A stretch of DNA of 64,000 nt, taken from positions 186,001 through 250,000 of the forward strand of contig CBDAQR010000003.1 in the NCBI GenBank assembly GCA_965199055.1, read 5' to 3'. The DNA is from CBDAQR01 sp965199055. Lineage in GTDB: Bacteria; Pseudomonadota; Gammaproteobacteria; Pseudomonadales; Halieaceae. Shown here in pieces: positions 16,086 through 25,653 of the stretch (its first letter is position 1; every line of letters begins with the position of its first letter). The position numbers and the translations under genes are program-made. The notes under the pieces were generated by a model. It did no database searches, was not told the DNA's origin, and worked only from the letters and a program-made list of their open reading frames with translations.

Positions 16086-18755
16086 TTAGTCTTCCGAGTC
16101 CGAGCTGTCGTCGCCCGAAGCATCTGCTTCCGAACTGCCGTCTTCCTGCGCTTCACCCACTGACGCTTCGCTGGCCTGGCCCACGGGACGATCAATCACT
16201 TCCTCGTCCTCAAACTCAGGCTCTTCTTCGGGCTCGTCGATGCGCTCAAAGCCCACCAGCTGTTCGCCTTCCTTCAGGCGAATCACCCGAACGCCTTGGG
16301 TATTTCGACCCTGCACCGACACCTCGTCGCTGCGGGTCCGCACCAAGGTTCCTTGGTCAGAAATCAGCATAAGTTCGTCGCCATCGAATACCTGAACGGC
16401 GCCAACAAGTTCACCATTACGCTCACTGGCCTGCATGGCCTTCACACCCTGGGTACCTCGCCCTTTGGTGGGGAACTCGGTCACTTCGGTGCGCTTGCCG
16501 TAGCCGTTCTGGCTCACGGTAAGTACCTTGCCGTCATCGGCGGGCACAATCAGCGAAATCATGCGCTGACCTTCGGCCATTTTGATGCCGCGCACACCGC
16601 GCGCGGTACGGCCCATCGCGCGTACATCGGTTTCCCGGAAGCGCACGGCCTTGCCACCGCTACTGAACAGCATCACGTCCTTCTCGCCATCAGTGATGGC
16701 AGTACCTACCAGCACATCACCCTCTTCCAGTTCCAGCGCGCGCAAACCCACGCTGCGCTGGCGAGCGAAGTCAGTCAGGGCCGTCTTCTTAACGGTGCCG
16801 TTAGCAGTGGCCATGAAGATAAAGTGACCTTCGGTGTATTCGGCCACGGGCATGATTGAAGTCACCCGCTCGCCTTCATCCAGCGGCAGCAAATTCACCA
16901 TGGGGCGACCACGGGAACCGCGCCCGGCCACGGGAATCTGGTAGACCTTGAGCCAGTAAACCTTGCCCACATTGGTAAAACACAGAATCGTGTCATGGGT
17001 GCTGGCAATGAGAAGGTGCTCAACGAAATCCTCGTCTTTGACCGCTGTCGCCGACTTGCCCATACCACCCCGCCGCTGAGCCTGGTAGTCGGACAAGGGC
17101 TGGGTCTTGGCATAACCGCCGTGGGAAATGGTCACCACGCGATCTTCTTCCGTAATCAGGTCTTCAACGGTCAGATCGTGGGCAGAATCGGTGATCTCGG
17201 TGCGACGCTCGTCGCCATACTCTTCCACGACAGCCTGCAACTCTTCGCGAATCACCTGTTTGAGGCGCTCGGGATCAGACAAGATCTGGAGATACTCTGC
17301 AATCTCAGCCAGCTTCTCCTGGTACTCCTGGATCAGCTTTTCGTGTTCCAGGCCGGTGAGCCGATGCAGGCGCAATTCCAGAATCGCCTGAGCCTGGGCG
17401 GTAGAAAGATGATACTTGCCATCGACCAGCCCATAATGATCTTCGAGTCCATCCGGACGACAGGCGTCGCTGCCGGCGCGCTCCAGCATGGCAGTCACTT
17501 CGCCGGGCTCCCAGGCCTGCGCGATCAGCTTTTCTCGGGCCTCTGCAGAGTTTGGGCTGGCCTTGATCAGCTCGATCACCGGGTCGATATTCGCCAAGGC
17601 TACGGTGAGGCCCTCGAGAATATGTCCACGTTCGCGCGCCTTGCGCAGCAAGTAAACCGTGCGTCGAGTGACCACTTCACGACGATGGCGAACAAAGGCC
17701 TCAATCACCTCTTTCAGATTGAGCACCTTGGGTTGGCCGTCGACCAGCGCCACCATGTTAATGCCAAACACCGACTGCAGCGCCGTCTGCGCATACAGAT
17801 TATTGAGCACCACATCGCCAACTTCACCACGACGCAGCTCGATCACGATACGCAGGCCGTCTTTGTCGGACTCATCGCGCAGCTCGGTGATGCCTTCAAT
17901 CTTCTTATCCTTCACCAGCTCGGCGATCTTCTCGATCAAGCGCGCCTTGTTAACCTGGTAAGGGATCTCGTGGACGAGAATCGTGTCCTTGCCCTTCTTT
18001 TCATCGGTGATGATCTCAGTGCGAGCGCGCACGTAGATGCGACCGCGGCCGGTTCGGTAGGCCTGCACAATACCTGCGCGGCCGTTAATGATGCCCGCCG
18101 TAGGGAAATCGGGACCCGGGATATGCTCCATCAAGCCATCGACCTCAATATCCGGGTTGTCGATCAGCGCCAGGCAGGCGCTCACCACCTCGGTGAGATT
18201 ATGGGGCGGGATATTGGTGGCCATGCCCACTGCAATACCGGAAGAACCATTGATCAGCAGGTTGGGTACACGAGTAGGCAACACCTCGGGGATTTGCTCG
18301 GTACCGTCGTAGTTAGGAACGAAATCGACCGTTTCCTTGTCGAGGTCCGCCAGCAGATCATGAGAGATCTTCTGCATGCGGATTTCGGTGTATCGCATAG
18401 CCGCAGCAGAGTCGCCATCGATAGAGCCAAAGTTACCCTGGCCATCGACCAGCATGTAACGCAGCGAGAAGGGCTGCGCCAAACGTACAATTGCATCGTA
18501 CACCGCAGAATCACCGTGCGGGTGATATTTACCAATCACATCGCCGACGATACGAGCAGACTTCTTGTACGCCTTATTCCAGTCGTTATTGAGCTCGTTC
18601 ATGGCGAACAGCACTCGCCGATGCACCGGCTTGAGACCGTCGCGAACGTCCGGCAGGGCGCGGCCCACAATCACGCTCATGGCGTAATCGAGGTAGCTCT
18701 GCTTCAGCTCGTCTTCAATATTTACTGGCAGAATTTCTTTGGCTAATTCACCCAT
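16086..18755 (-). CDS. gyrA: DNA gyrase subunit A
   Basis: 889 residues. The catalytic Tyr is Y122 in AMRYTEIRM; the quinolone region reads HPHGDSAVYD (78-87), with Ser83 and Asp87 as in sensitive strains. The C-terminal half contains the beta-pinwheel with the GyrA-box type sequence (QRRGGMGK near residue 565). The last 50 residues are highly acidic, a regulatory tail seen in many proteobacteria. The gene has a perfect TATAAT upstream and is followed by serC on the same strand. Confidence 0.98.
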   Translation of the reverse strand: MGELAKEILPVNIEDELKQSYLDYAMSVIVGRALPDVRDGLKPVHRRVLFAMNELNNDWNKAYKKSARIVGDVIGKYHPHGDSAVYDAIVRLAQPFSLRYMLVDGQGNFGSIDGDSAAAMRYTEIRMQKISHDLLADLDKETVDFVPNYDGTEQIPEVLPTRVPNLLINGSSGIAVGMATNIPPHNLTEVVSACLALIDNPDIEVDGLMEHIPGPDFPTAGIINGRAGIVQAYRTGRGRIYVRARTEIITDEKKGKDTILVHEIPYQVNKARLIEKIAELVKDKKIEGITELRDESDKDGLRIVIELRRGEVGDVVLNNLYAQTALQSVFGINMVALVDGQPKVLNLKEVIEAFVRHRREVVTRRTVYLLRKARERGHILEGLTVALANIDPVIELIKASPNSAEAREKLIAQAWEPGEVTAMLERAGSDACRPDGLEDHYGLVDGKYHLSTAQAQAILELRLHRLTGLEHEKLIQEYQEKLAEIAEYLQILSDPERLKQVIREELQAVVEEYGDERRTEITDSAHDLTVEDLITEEDRVVTISHGGYAKTQPLSDYQAQRRGGMGKSATAVKDEDFVEHLLIASTHDTILCFTNVGKVYWLKVYQIPVAGRGSRGRPMVNLLPLDEGERVTSIMPVAEYTEGHFIFMATANGTVKKTALTDFARQRSVGLRALELEEGDVLVGTAITDGEKDVMLFSSGGKAVRFRETDVRAMGRTARGVRGIKMAEGQRMISLIVPADDGKVLTVSQNGYGKRTEVTEFPTKGRGTQGVKAMQASERNGELVGAVQVFDGDELMLISDQGTLVRTRSDEVSVQGRNTQGVRVIRLKEGEQLVGFERIDEPEEEPEFEDEEVIDRPVGQASEASVGEAQEDGSSEADASGDDSSDSED

Positions 18756-18792
18756 TCAGCTTTGTTCCAGACCCTGATGAGACAAACGACAA

Positions 18793-18821
18793 ATTATACG
18801 GGCGCTAGCAATTTTTAGCCA
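18793..18821 (-). promoter_or_regulatory. Candidate gyrA promoter
   Basis: The minus strand carries a perfect TATAAT -10 box (18793-18798), with TGGCTA 17 bases upstream (18816-18821) as a weak -35 box. It points into gyrA with a leader of about 30 bases. The intergenic space is shared with the divergent mtaD. Confidence 0.5.
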
Positions 18822-18878
18822 TTTTTTTCCATGATTATGGGTATACTTGCCGGCCATGATGAAGGACCGAAATGCCAC

Positions 18879-20198
18879 ATGAGCGACGTCGTCGATAGCC
18901 TGATTTTTGCCGGTTGGGTGCTGCCACTGGAGCCGTCCACAGCTGTGCTCGAAAACCATGCCGTGGCGATCAGTGGAGAGCGAATTACGGCGGTGTTACC
19001 AGCCGACGAAGCACGCGGGCTGGAAGCCAGTCAGGTACTGGAACTACCCGAGCACGTCGTGCTGCCCGGCTTGATCAACATGCACGGCCACGCAGCCATG
19101 AGCCTCTTGCGCGGCATCGCCGATGACTACCCTTTAATGCCCTGGCTGGAAGACCATATCTGGCCGGTCGAAGGCCGCCATATGAGTCCCGAGTTTGTGC
19201 GCGACGGTGCCGAACTCGCCATGGTTGAAATGATTCGCTCCGGCACTACCTGCTTCAGCGACATGTACTTCTTCCCCAATATCGTCGCCGAACGCGCGAA
19301 CCACGCGGGGATGCGCTGTCAGATCACCTTCCCTATATTTGATTTCCCGTCTGCCTGGGGCAGCGGCCCCGACGAGTACATTCACAAAGGACTCGCGCTG
19401 CGCGATGACCTGAAACACAACGAACTGGTGAATGTGGTATTCGGCCCCCACGCTCCCTACACGGTCAGTGAAGAGGCCATGGGGAAAATTGCCCTACTGG
19501 CCAACGAACTCGACCTGCCGGTGCATATTCACCTGCATGAAACCAGCGAAGAAGTCGAAGAGGCTGAACGCGCCACTGGCCAGCGCCCTATCGCCAGTCT
19601 CAACGCGCTGGGGTTGATCGGTCCGCGCACGCAGGCGGTGCATATGACCGACCTGACCCGTGAAGAAATTGAATTGCTGGGCGCCGTCGGGGCCACGGTT
19701 GTGCACTGTCCCGACTCCAATATGAAACTGGGCTCCGGCCGTTGCCCCGTTCGCGACTTGCGAGCTGCCGGTGTGAATGTAGCGCTGGGTACGGACGGTG
19801 CTGCCAGCAATAACGACCTGAACATGTTGGGCGAGATGCGCTCCGCGGCGCTACTGGCCAAAGTAGGTGATCGTGACGCCACCAGCCTGCCCGCTGCAGA
19901 GGTGCTGGAGATGGCGACGCTGGGTGGCGCAAAAGCATTGGGCTTACAGGATCAGTTGGGTAGCCTGAGCGCCGGAAAATTGGCCGATATGATTGCCATC
20001 GACCTCTCCGCTCCGGAAACGCAACCGCTCTACAATCCGATATCCCAGGTGGTTTACGCGGCGAATTCCAGCCAGGTGACCCATTCCTGGATCGCCGGCC
20101 AGGCGGTCATGCGCGAGCGTGAACTGTTGACCCTGGATCAGGAGGATGTACTCTACCGCGCCCGCAACTGGCGCGAGACCATCAAGGCTGCCCAATGA
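18879..20198 (+). CDS. mtaD: 5-methylthioadenosine/S-adenosylhomocysteine deaminase family (TRZ/ATZ amidohydrolase)
   Basis: 439 residues from the ATG at 18879, which gives MSDVVDSLIFAGWVLPLEP, the normal start; AAGGA lies 12 bases upstream. Metal motif NMHGHAAMSLLRG near residue 67, HIHLHETSEEV near 215 and LGTDGAASNNDLNM near 300 match the family. It should deaminate MTA, SAH or a related adenosine compound. Downstream ubiG overlaps by 4 bases. This pairing with ubiG-mupP-yciK is known in Pseudomonas (PA3170-3173), next to gyrA as here. Confidence 0.85.
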   Translation: MSDVVDSLIFAGWVLPLEPSTAVLENHAVAISGERITAVLPADEARGLEASQVLELPEHVVLPGLINMHGHAAMSLLRGIADDYPLMPWLEDHIWPVEGRHMSPEFVRDGAELAMVEMIRSGTTCFSDMYFFPNIVAERANHAGMRCQITFPIFDFPSAWGSGPDEYIHKGLALRDDLKHNELVNVVFGPHAPYTVSEEAMGKIALLANELDLPVHIHLHETSEEVEEAERATGQRPIASLNALGLIGPRTQAVHMTDLTREEIELLGAVGATVVHCPDSNMKLGSGRCPVRDLRAAGVNVALGTDGAASNNDLNMLGEMRSAALLAKVGDRDATSLPAAEVLEMATLGGAKALGLQDQLGSLSAGKLADMIAIDLSAPETQPLYNPISQVVYAANSSQVTHSWIAGQAVMRERELLTLDQEDVLYRARNWRETIKAAQ

Positions 20199-20908
20199 GC
20201 AATACGGAACTCAATGTCGATCCCCAGGAAATTAGCAAGTTCGAAGAGCTGGCTTCGCGCTGGTGGGATCTCAACAGTGAATTTAAACCGCTGCACGATA
20301 TCAACCCATTGCGGGCCAACTTCATCGACCGTTTGTCGCCAGTAGCAGGCAAGCAGCTGATCGACGTTGGCTGTGGCGGCGGCATTCTGGCTGAGGCTAT
20401 GGCCCAGCGTGGAGCAACCGTCACTGGCATCGACATGGGTGAAGAGCCGCTTAACGTGGCGCGCATCCATCAACTCGAATCCGGTCTCGAAGTGGATTAC
20501 CAACAAGCCACCGCGGAACAGGTTGCCGCGCAACAGCCAGAACATTTCGATATCGTGTGCTGCCTGGAAATGCTCGAACACGTGCCTGACCCGGCCGCAG
20601 TCATCGCCGCCTGCGGAGAAATGTGTAAGCCCGGCGGCCACCTGTACTTTTCAACCATCAATCGCAACCCCAAGTCCTATGCGTTTGCGGTGGTAGGCGC
20701 CGAGTACGTGCTCAACCTGTTGCCACGCGGCACCCATGAATACAGCAAGTTCATCAAGCCTTCAGAGCTGGCCACCTGGATTCGCGAGGCCGGTTTGGAA
20801 CTCCGCGAGATGACCGGCCTCTGCTACAACCCCATTACGAAGAAGTACTGGCTGGAAGAGCGGGATGTCAGCGTGAATTACATGGTGCACGCCAGCAAAC
20901 CTGAATGA
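20195..20908 (+). CDS. ubiG: Ubiquinone O-methyltransferase UbiG
   Basis: 237 residues. FEELASRWWDLNSEFKPLHDINPLR is the conserved UbiG N-terminus (about 16-40), followed by the SAM motif IDVGCGGGILAEAMA and the membrane-associating region with RGTHEYSKFI. It carries out both O-methylation steps of ubiquinone synthesis. Overlaps of 4 bases with mtaD and with the next phosphatase indicate one operon. Confidence 0.95.
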   Translation: MSNTELNVDPQEISKFEELASRWWDLNSEFKPLHDINPLRANFIDRLSPVAGKQLIDVGCGGGILAEAMAQRGATVTGIDMGEEPLNVARIHQLESGLEVDYQQATAEQVAAQQPEHFDIVCCLEMLEHVPDPAAVIAACGEMCKPGGHLYFSTINRNPKSYAFAVVGAEYVLNLLPRGTHEYSKFIKPSELATWIREAGLELREMTGLCYNPITKKYWLEERDVSVNYMVHASKPE

Positions 20909-21585
20909 GTGGTTTTCCTTCGACATTACAGGCCGTCATCTTCGATTTGGACGGCACCCTACTGGATACTGCGCCCGAGTTTGTCGAAGCCGTGCAACAG
21001 CTGCGCGATGAACACGCGCTAGCTCCACTACCCGAGACCGACATCAAGGCGACGGTGTCTGATGGTGCCCGCGCCATGGTCTCTCTGGCGCTGGACCTGT
21101 CGCCTGATGATGAAATATTTGAATTGAAGCGCCTTCGCTTTCTGCAGATTTACCAAGCGAGACTCGGTCAATCGACGCTGCCTTATCCCGGCATTCAGGC
21201 ATTATTGAACGAACTGAATGCGGCGGGCATTCACTGGGGTATCTCCACCAACAAACCCAGCTATCTAACTAACCCACTCATGGAAACGGTCGCGCTGAAT
21301 CCGCCAGCGGCCAGCATTGTCTGCCCCGATCACGTGAGCAAGCCGAAACCTGACCCCGAGCCACTGTTTCTAAATTGCGAGCAGCTCGGCTGCGAAGCCA
21401 CCCGGGTTGTTTATATCGGCGACCACCAGCGTGATATCGACGCTGGCAATGCCGCGGGTATGTTCACTATCGCAGCGGCTTACGGCTATATACATGACCC
21501 CGGCGAACCGGCGCATTGGGGCGCCGATGCCATTGCCCAAAGCGCTACCGAGCTTGCTGGCATTATTCGCAATGCGTTCGCCTGA
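20905..21585 (+). CDS. mupP: HAD phosphatase, MupP/Gph type
   Basis: 226 residues with HAD motifs I (FDLDGTLLDTAPEF, 12-25), II (GISTNKPSYL) and III (KPKPDPEPL with IGDHQRDIDAGNAAG). Database-style naming would give phosphoglycolate phosphatase. In Pseudomonas the homologue between ubiG and yciK is MupP, which dephosphorylates MurNAc-6-phosphate in peptidoglycan recycling and affects fosfomycin resistance. Identical placement favours that name here; sequence alone does not separate the two. Confidence 0.75.
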   Translation: MSGFPSTLQAVIFDLDGTLLDTAPEFVEAVQQLRDEHALAPLPETDIKATVSDGARAMVSLALDLSPDDEIFELKRLRFLQIYQARLGQSTLPYPGIQALLNELNAAGIHWGISTNKPSYLTNPLMETVALNPPAASIVCPDHVSKPKPDPEPLFLNCEQLGCEATRVVYIGDHQRDIDAGNAAGMFTIAAAYGYIHDPGEPAHWGADAIAQSATELAGIIRNAFA

Positions 21586-21607
21586 CCCCAACAACCAGGA
21601 GCCTCCA

Positions 21608-22360
21608 GTGACTTCCATCCCTGCCAATTACTCTCCCGCTGACAACCTGCTGCAAGACCGCGTGATTCTCGTCACTGGTGCCGGAGATGGCATTGGTAAG
21701 GTGGCGGCCAAAACCTACGCCGCCCATGGCGCGACAGTGGTATTACTGGGGCGCACCCAGGAGAAACTCGACGCCGTTTACGACGAGATCGAATCTGCCG
21801 GCGGCCCTACCCCGGCCATTATCGTCATGGATATGCTGACAGCCGAGATGGAATCCTATCGCTCACTCGCAGAAACCATCAGCGAACATTTGGGCCGATT
21901 AGACGGCTTGCTGCACAACGCATCGATATTGGGAGAGCGTCGACCGATCGAATCGGCATCGCCCGCAACCTGGCAGGATGTGATGCACGTAAACGTCAAT
22001 GCGCAAATGATGCTGACCCAGGCGGTACTGCCCATCATGCAGGACGCGGCTTCGGCGTCTATCATCTTCACTTCATCGGGTGTCGGCCGCAAAGGCCGGG
22101 CCTACTGGGGCGCTTATGCGGTATCGAAGTTTGCCACCGAGGGCTTGATGCAAACACTCGCCGACGAACTGGAAAACACGAGCAACATTCGTGTAAACAG
22201 CCTGAACCCCGGCGCCACGCGCACGGCCATGCGCAAGGCTGCTTATCCGGGAGAAGATCCGAATACGCTTAAGACGGCAGAAGATATCATGCCGGCTTAC
22301 CTCTACCTGATGGGTGACGATAGCGCTGGGGTTAATGGCGCGGCTATCGACGCGCAGTAA
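21608..22360 (+). CDS. yciK: YciK-family short-chain dehydrogenase
   Basis: 250 residues from the GTG at 21608, chosen because AGGAG ends 6 bases upstream and the longer frame overlaps the upstream phosphatase. SDR signatures are VTGAGDGIGKVAA (about 22-34), LLHNASILGE, and the Ser/Tyr/Lys triad in FTSSGVGRKGRAYWGAYAVSK, where YAVSK carries the catalytic pair. The substrate of YciK proteins is not established. Ends the mtaD-ubiG-mupP-yciK unit and converges on rluB. Confidence 0.88.
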   Translation: MTSIPANYSPADNLLQDRVILVTGAGDGIGKVAAKTYAAHGATVVLLGRTQEKLDAVYDEIESAGGPTPAIIVMDMLTAEMESYRSLAETISEHLGRLDGLLHNASILGERRPIESASPATWQDVMHVNVNAQMMLTQAVLPIMQDAASASIIFTSSGVGRKGRAYWGAYAVSKFATEGLMQTLADELENTSNIRVNSLNPGATRTAMRKAAYPGEDPNTLKTAEDIMPAYLYLMGDDSAGVNGAAIDAQ

Positions 22361-22405
22361 GCGCTTTAGGGCCTTCTATTCGCGCTCAGGGCTGCTTATT
22401 GGCGC

Positions 22406-23263
22406 TCAAGGCTGTTTCTTCTTCCCGCCGCCCTTGCCGGCTTTGGTTTTGCCTTCACCGCGCTTGGAGAGCTGCCTCTCTTCGCGTTTCTTGTCTTCAG
22501 GTGATGGGCTAGCCACTTCCCGTGGCGGCAGATTCACCTGCTTATACAGGCTTTTTACTTCTTTCTTCTTAAGTTCTGTCCACATACCCCGCTTCACGTG
22601 CGAAGGCAGGAACACATCGCCATAGCGGGTTCGCTTCAAGCGCGAGACGACACAGTCCTGAGATTCCCAAAGACGTCTCACTTCACGGGTGCGGCCTTCC
22701 ATGATCACTACGTAGTACCAATGATTGGAACCTTCACCGCCTCCATCCTGGATGTCCGTGAAGCGGGCCATGCCATCTTCCAGCATCACTCCTTCGTGCA
22801 ATACCTTCACGGTTTCTTCCGTGACCTCACCTTTCACCCGCACCATGTATTCGCGCTCGATATACGAGGAAGGATGCATCAGCGCGTTAGCGAGTTCGCC
22901 GTCGGTGGTGAACAACAACAGGCCACTGGTATTGAAGTCGAGGCGGCCAATGGATATCCAGCGCCCCTTTTTCAGCGGCGGCAATCGGTCGAATACGATT
23001 TTACGGCCTTCCGGGTCTTTGCGCGAACACACTTCGCCGGGCGGCTTGTGGTAGAGCAATACACGAGTCTTGTCGTCTTTCTCAGCGGTAACCGCCTTAC
23101 CATCGACCGAGATCGCTGCCTGGTCATCCACACGGTCGCCCAGCGTTGCCAGACGGCCGTTGACATAGACCCGCCCGTCGGCGATCCAGCGCTCCATCTC
23201 GCGACGCGAGCCGAGCCCGATGCGTGCCAGCACCTTCTGTAGTTTTTCGTCGGAGTCAGCCAT
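22406..23263 (-). CDS. rluB: 23S rRNA pseudouridine 2605 synthase
   Basis: 285 residues from the ATG at 23263, giving MADSDEKLQKVLARIG; the longer frame adds a basic leader inside scpB. An S4 RNA-binding domain (about 5-60) precedes the RsuA-type catalytic domain with GRLDFNTSGLLLFTTDGELAN, where the Asp is catalytic. The C-terminal 35 residues are mostly Lys, Gly and Arg, probably an RNA-contacting tail. It overlaps scpB by 8 bases, the conserved scpA-scpB-rluB order. Confidence 0.92.
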   Translation of the reverse strand: MADSDEKLQKVLARIGLGSRREMERWIADGRVYVNGRLATLGDRVDDQAAISVDGKAVTAEKDDKTRVLLYHKPPGEVCSRKDPEGRKIVFDRLPPLKKGRWISIGRLDFNTSGLLLFTTDGELANALMHPSSYIEREYMVRVKGEVTEETVKVLHEGVMLEDGMARFTDIQDGGGEGSNHWYYVVIMEGRTREVRRLWESQDCVVSRLKRTRYGDVFLPSHVKRGMWTELKKKEVKSLYKQVNLPPREVASPSPEDKKREERQLSKRGEGKTKAGKGGGKKKQP

Positions 23264-23966
23264 TGCCGCGCGGATCCGCCTCTTCCTCCGCGGCGGTGTC
23301 GTCAATGACCTCTACTTCTTCAGGAGCTTCTTCTACTTCTTCGGGAGCTTCTTCTATATCGTCTGCAGACTCGCTTGACTCTTCGTCCATCGCGGTCTCG
23401 TCCACCAGATTCTCGAAACCGAGTTCTTTGGTGAGCGTATCGAAATCGCGAATCTCTGCCAGCGCCGGCAGCTGATCCAGGTTTTTCAGGTTGAAGTAGT
23501 CGAGAAACTGACGCGTCGTTGCATACATCGCCGGCCGACCTGGCACATCGCGATGCCCAACCACGCGAATCCACTCACGTTCGTGCAAGGTTTTAATGAT
23601 ATTCGAACTCACCGCTACGCCGCGAATCTCCTCGATCTCACCGCGAGTGATGGGCTGGCGATAGGCGATCAGCGCCAGCGTTTCCAGCAGGGCGCGCGAA
23701 TATTTCGCGGGACGCTCCACCCACAATCGACCCACCCAGGGGCTGAGTTCCTGACGCACCGCGAAGCGGAAACCGCTGGCCACTTCCTGCAGCTCAAAGC
23801 CGCGCTCATCGCAGCGCTCCGCGACCTGCTTTAAGGCTTCGCGAATTTCACTGTTTTCGGGACGCGCATTTTCTTCAAACAGATCTCCCAGGTTTTGCAC
23901 GGTCAGCGGCTTCCCCGCCGCCAGAATCGCACCTTCCAGAATCTGTACCAGTCCGGTCTCAGCCAT
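23256..23966 (-). CDS. scpB: Segregation and condensation protein B
   Basis: 236 residues: two winged-helix domains (about 10-85 and 95-170), with RALLETLALIAYRQPITRGEIEEIRG as the conserved centre (shown here only in part by position 90-115), then an acidic, repetitive Glu/Ala/Pro tail (about 195-236). With ScpA and an SMC/MukB-like protein it condenses and separates chromosomes. It starts inside the end of scpA (8-base overlap). Confidence 0.93.
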   Translation of the reverse strand: MAETGLVQILEGAILAAGKPLTVQNLGDLFEENARPENSEIREALKQVAERCDERGFELQEVASGFRFAVRQELSPWVGRLWVERPAKYSRALLETLALIAYRQPITRGEIEEIRGVAVSSNIIKTLHEREWIRVVGHRDVPGRPAMYATTRQFLDYFNLKNLDQLPALAEIRDFDTLTKELGFENLVDETAMDEESSESADDIEEAPEEVEEAPEEVEVIDDTAAEEEADPRGNG

Positions 23967-24975
23967 TGTCCTTATCAGGTTCCTTATTGTTATCCACTAC
24001 TTCCAACACAGGCCCGGACTGCGGCTCCAGCGCCTGCTCAGTTGCTTCCCCGTCATCCTCCAGATCGGTGACACCCGAGCCTTCATCGGCGCCTTCAACG
24101 CGGGCTTTGACGTGGATAGGGCCAAAGTTATCTGTCTGCACGATCTCTACCAACGACTCCTTGATGAGCTCCATGATGGCGAGGAAAGTAACCACCACAC
24201 CCAGACGACCCTCTTCCACCCGAAACAGGGAGACAAAGGGTACGAACTGAACACCCTTCAGGGAATCCAGTACTTCCGTCATGCGTTCACGGGTCGACAG
24301 CGCTTCACGCTGAATGTGGTGATGTTCGTACATCTCGGCCCGACGCAATACTTCTCCCAACGCCACTAACAGTTCGCGCATATCGACATCGGGGTCGGGG
24401 CGGCTGCGGTCGAGATCGGGCGGGGAGGCACTGGCAGTGAAGGTTTCACGCTCCATGCGCGGCATCTCATCAATATCTTCCGCCGCCTTCTTAAAGCGCT
24501 CGTATTCCTGCAGACGACGAATCAACTGAGCCCGTGGGTCTTCTTCGTCTTCTTCGATCTCGCTGGAACGCGGCAGCAGCATACGCGACTTGATCTCTGC
24601 GAGCACAGCAGCCATTAACAGGTATTCAGCCGCGAGCTCAAACTGCATTGCGTCCATTAACTCCACATACTGCATGTACTGCTCAGTTATGTCGGAGACA
24701 TCGATCTCGAGTATGTCGATGTTTTGCCGCCGAATCAGATACAACAGCAAATCCAGCGGCCCTTCAAAGGCCTCCAGAAACACCTCGAGCGCCTTCGGCG
24801 GGATGTAGAGATCCTTGGGAAGTTCAGTTACCGCCTGCCCCGCGACCACGGCAAAGGGCATCTCGCCCTGCTGCGGCGACTTGCGCAATTCTTCGAGTGT
24901 GGGATGTGCGGCAGACTCCGCCGGGGCAGCGGTTTCGCCCTCGTTTTCTGCGGAATCTTCTATGGAATTACTCAC
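23959..24975 (-). CDS. scpA: Segregation and condensation protein A
   Basis: 338 residues, longer than the usual 250-290 because of an acidic N-terminal leader (1-60) and an acidic C-terminal tail (about 295-338). The kleisin core starts at EVFLEAFEGPLDLLLYLIRRQ (near residue 66) and includes ILEIDVSDITEQY and LVMAAVLAEIKSR-like YLLMAAVLAEIKSRML. It bridges the SMC heads and binds ScpB. First gene of scpA-scpB-rluB. Confidence 0.93.
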   Translation of the reverse strand: MSNSIEDSAENEGETAAPAESAAHPTLEELRKSPQQGEMPFAVVAGQAVTELPKDLYIPPKALEVFLEAFEGPLDLLLYLIRRQNIDILEIDVSDITEQYMQYVELMDAMQFELAAEYLLMAAVLAEIKSRMLLPRSSEIEEDEEDPRAQLIRRLQEYERFKKAAEDIDEMPRMERETFTASASPPDLDRSRPDPDVDMRELLVALGEVLRRAEMYEHHHIQREALSTRERMTEVLDSLKGVQFVPFVSLFRVEEGRLGVVVTFLAIMELIKESLVEIVQTDNFGPIHVKARVEGADEGSGVTDLEDDGEATEQALEPQSGPVLEVVDNNKEPDKDNG

Positions 24976-25026
24976 GCGCCACCTGAGACGTTTTCAATGG
25001 GGCATTATAACCCCCGCAATCCACGG

Positions 25027-25653
25027 CTAGCTACCCAGAAAGGGAGCGGCATCCCCCTTACCCTGACGCAAGAGCACTGGCGTCTCTTCCGACATATCAA
25101 GCACGGTGGTGGGCTCCATACCGCAGTAACCGCCATCGATCACCAGGTCGACCTCATGCTCCAACAGCTCACGAATTTCATAGGGGTCGATCAGCGGATA
25201 CTCGTCGCCCGGCATGATCAGCGTCACGCTCATCAGCGGCTCATCCAGATCGGCCAGCAGACAGCGCGCTATTTCGTTGTCCGGGACCCGTAAGCCGATG
25301 GTTTTTCGCTTGGGGTGCTTCAGCCGCCGCGGCACTTCGGAGGTGGCCTGAAGAATAAAGGTGTAAGGGCCCGGCGTGTTGTTGCGCAATAGTCGGTAGG
25401 CGGTATTGTCGACCCGGGCATAGGCGGCCAGTTCGGAGAGATCGCGACACACCAGGGTAAAGTTGTGATTGGCCTCAAGGCGGCGGATGCGGCGAATGCG
25501 GTCCAGCGCATTCTTATCACCAATATGGCAGCCCAGCGCGTAGCCAGAGTCAGTGGGATAGACCACCACACCACCCTGACGAATGATGTCGACCGCCTGG
25601 CGCACTAATCGTGCCTGGGGGTTCTCTGGATGCACCTGGAAAAACTGGCTCAC
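25027..25653 (-). CDS. yciO: YciO-family Sua5/YrdC-domain protein
   Basis: 208 residues with the YrdC fold: VVVYPTDSGYALGCHIGD near residue 28 and RLKHPKRKTIGLRVPDN near 110 line the nucleotide pocket. YciO is a paralogue of the TsaC threonylcarbamoyl-AMP synthase with weak or different activity; the GYALGC segment replaces the TYGLG of TsaC. It overlaps the PHP phosphoesterase by 4 bases, the usual partner in this group. Confidence 0.88.
   Translation of the reverse strand: MSQFFQVHPENPQARLVRQAVDIIRQGGVVVYPTDSGYALGCHIGDKNALDRIRRIRRLEANHNFTLVCRDLSELAAYARVDNTAYRLLRNNTPGPYTFILQATSEVPRRLKHPKRKTIGLRVPDNEIARCLLADLDEPLMSVTLIMPGDEYPLIDPYEIRELLEHEVDLVIDGGYCGMEPTTVLDMSEETPVLLRQGKGDAAPFLGS

Noticed and set aside
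16995..18746. 583-residue open frame on the plus strand
   Set aside because: Exact antisense of gyrA. Codon bias of a GC-rich gene often keeps the opposite frame open; the protein has no family motifs.
22362..22408. Three short repeats of the type GCGCT(C/T)AGGGC after yciK
   Set aside because: Imperfect, only about 11 bases each, no hairpin with T run; probably drift in the convergent gap, not a repeat family.
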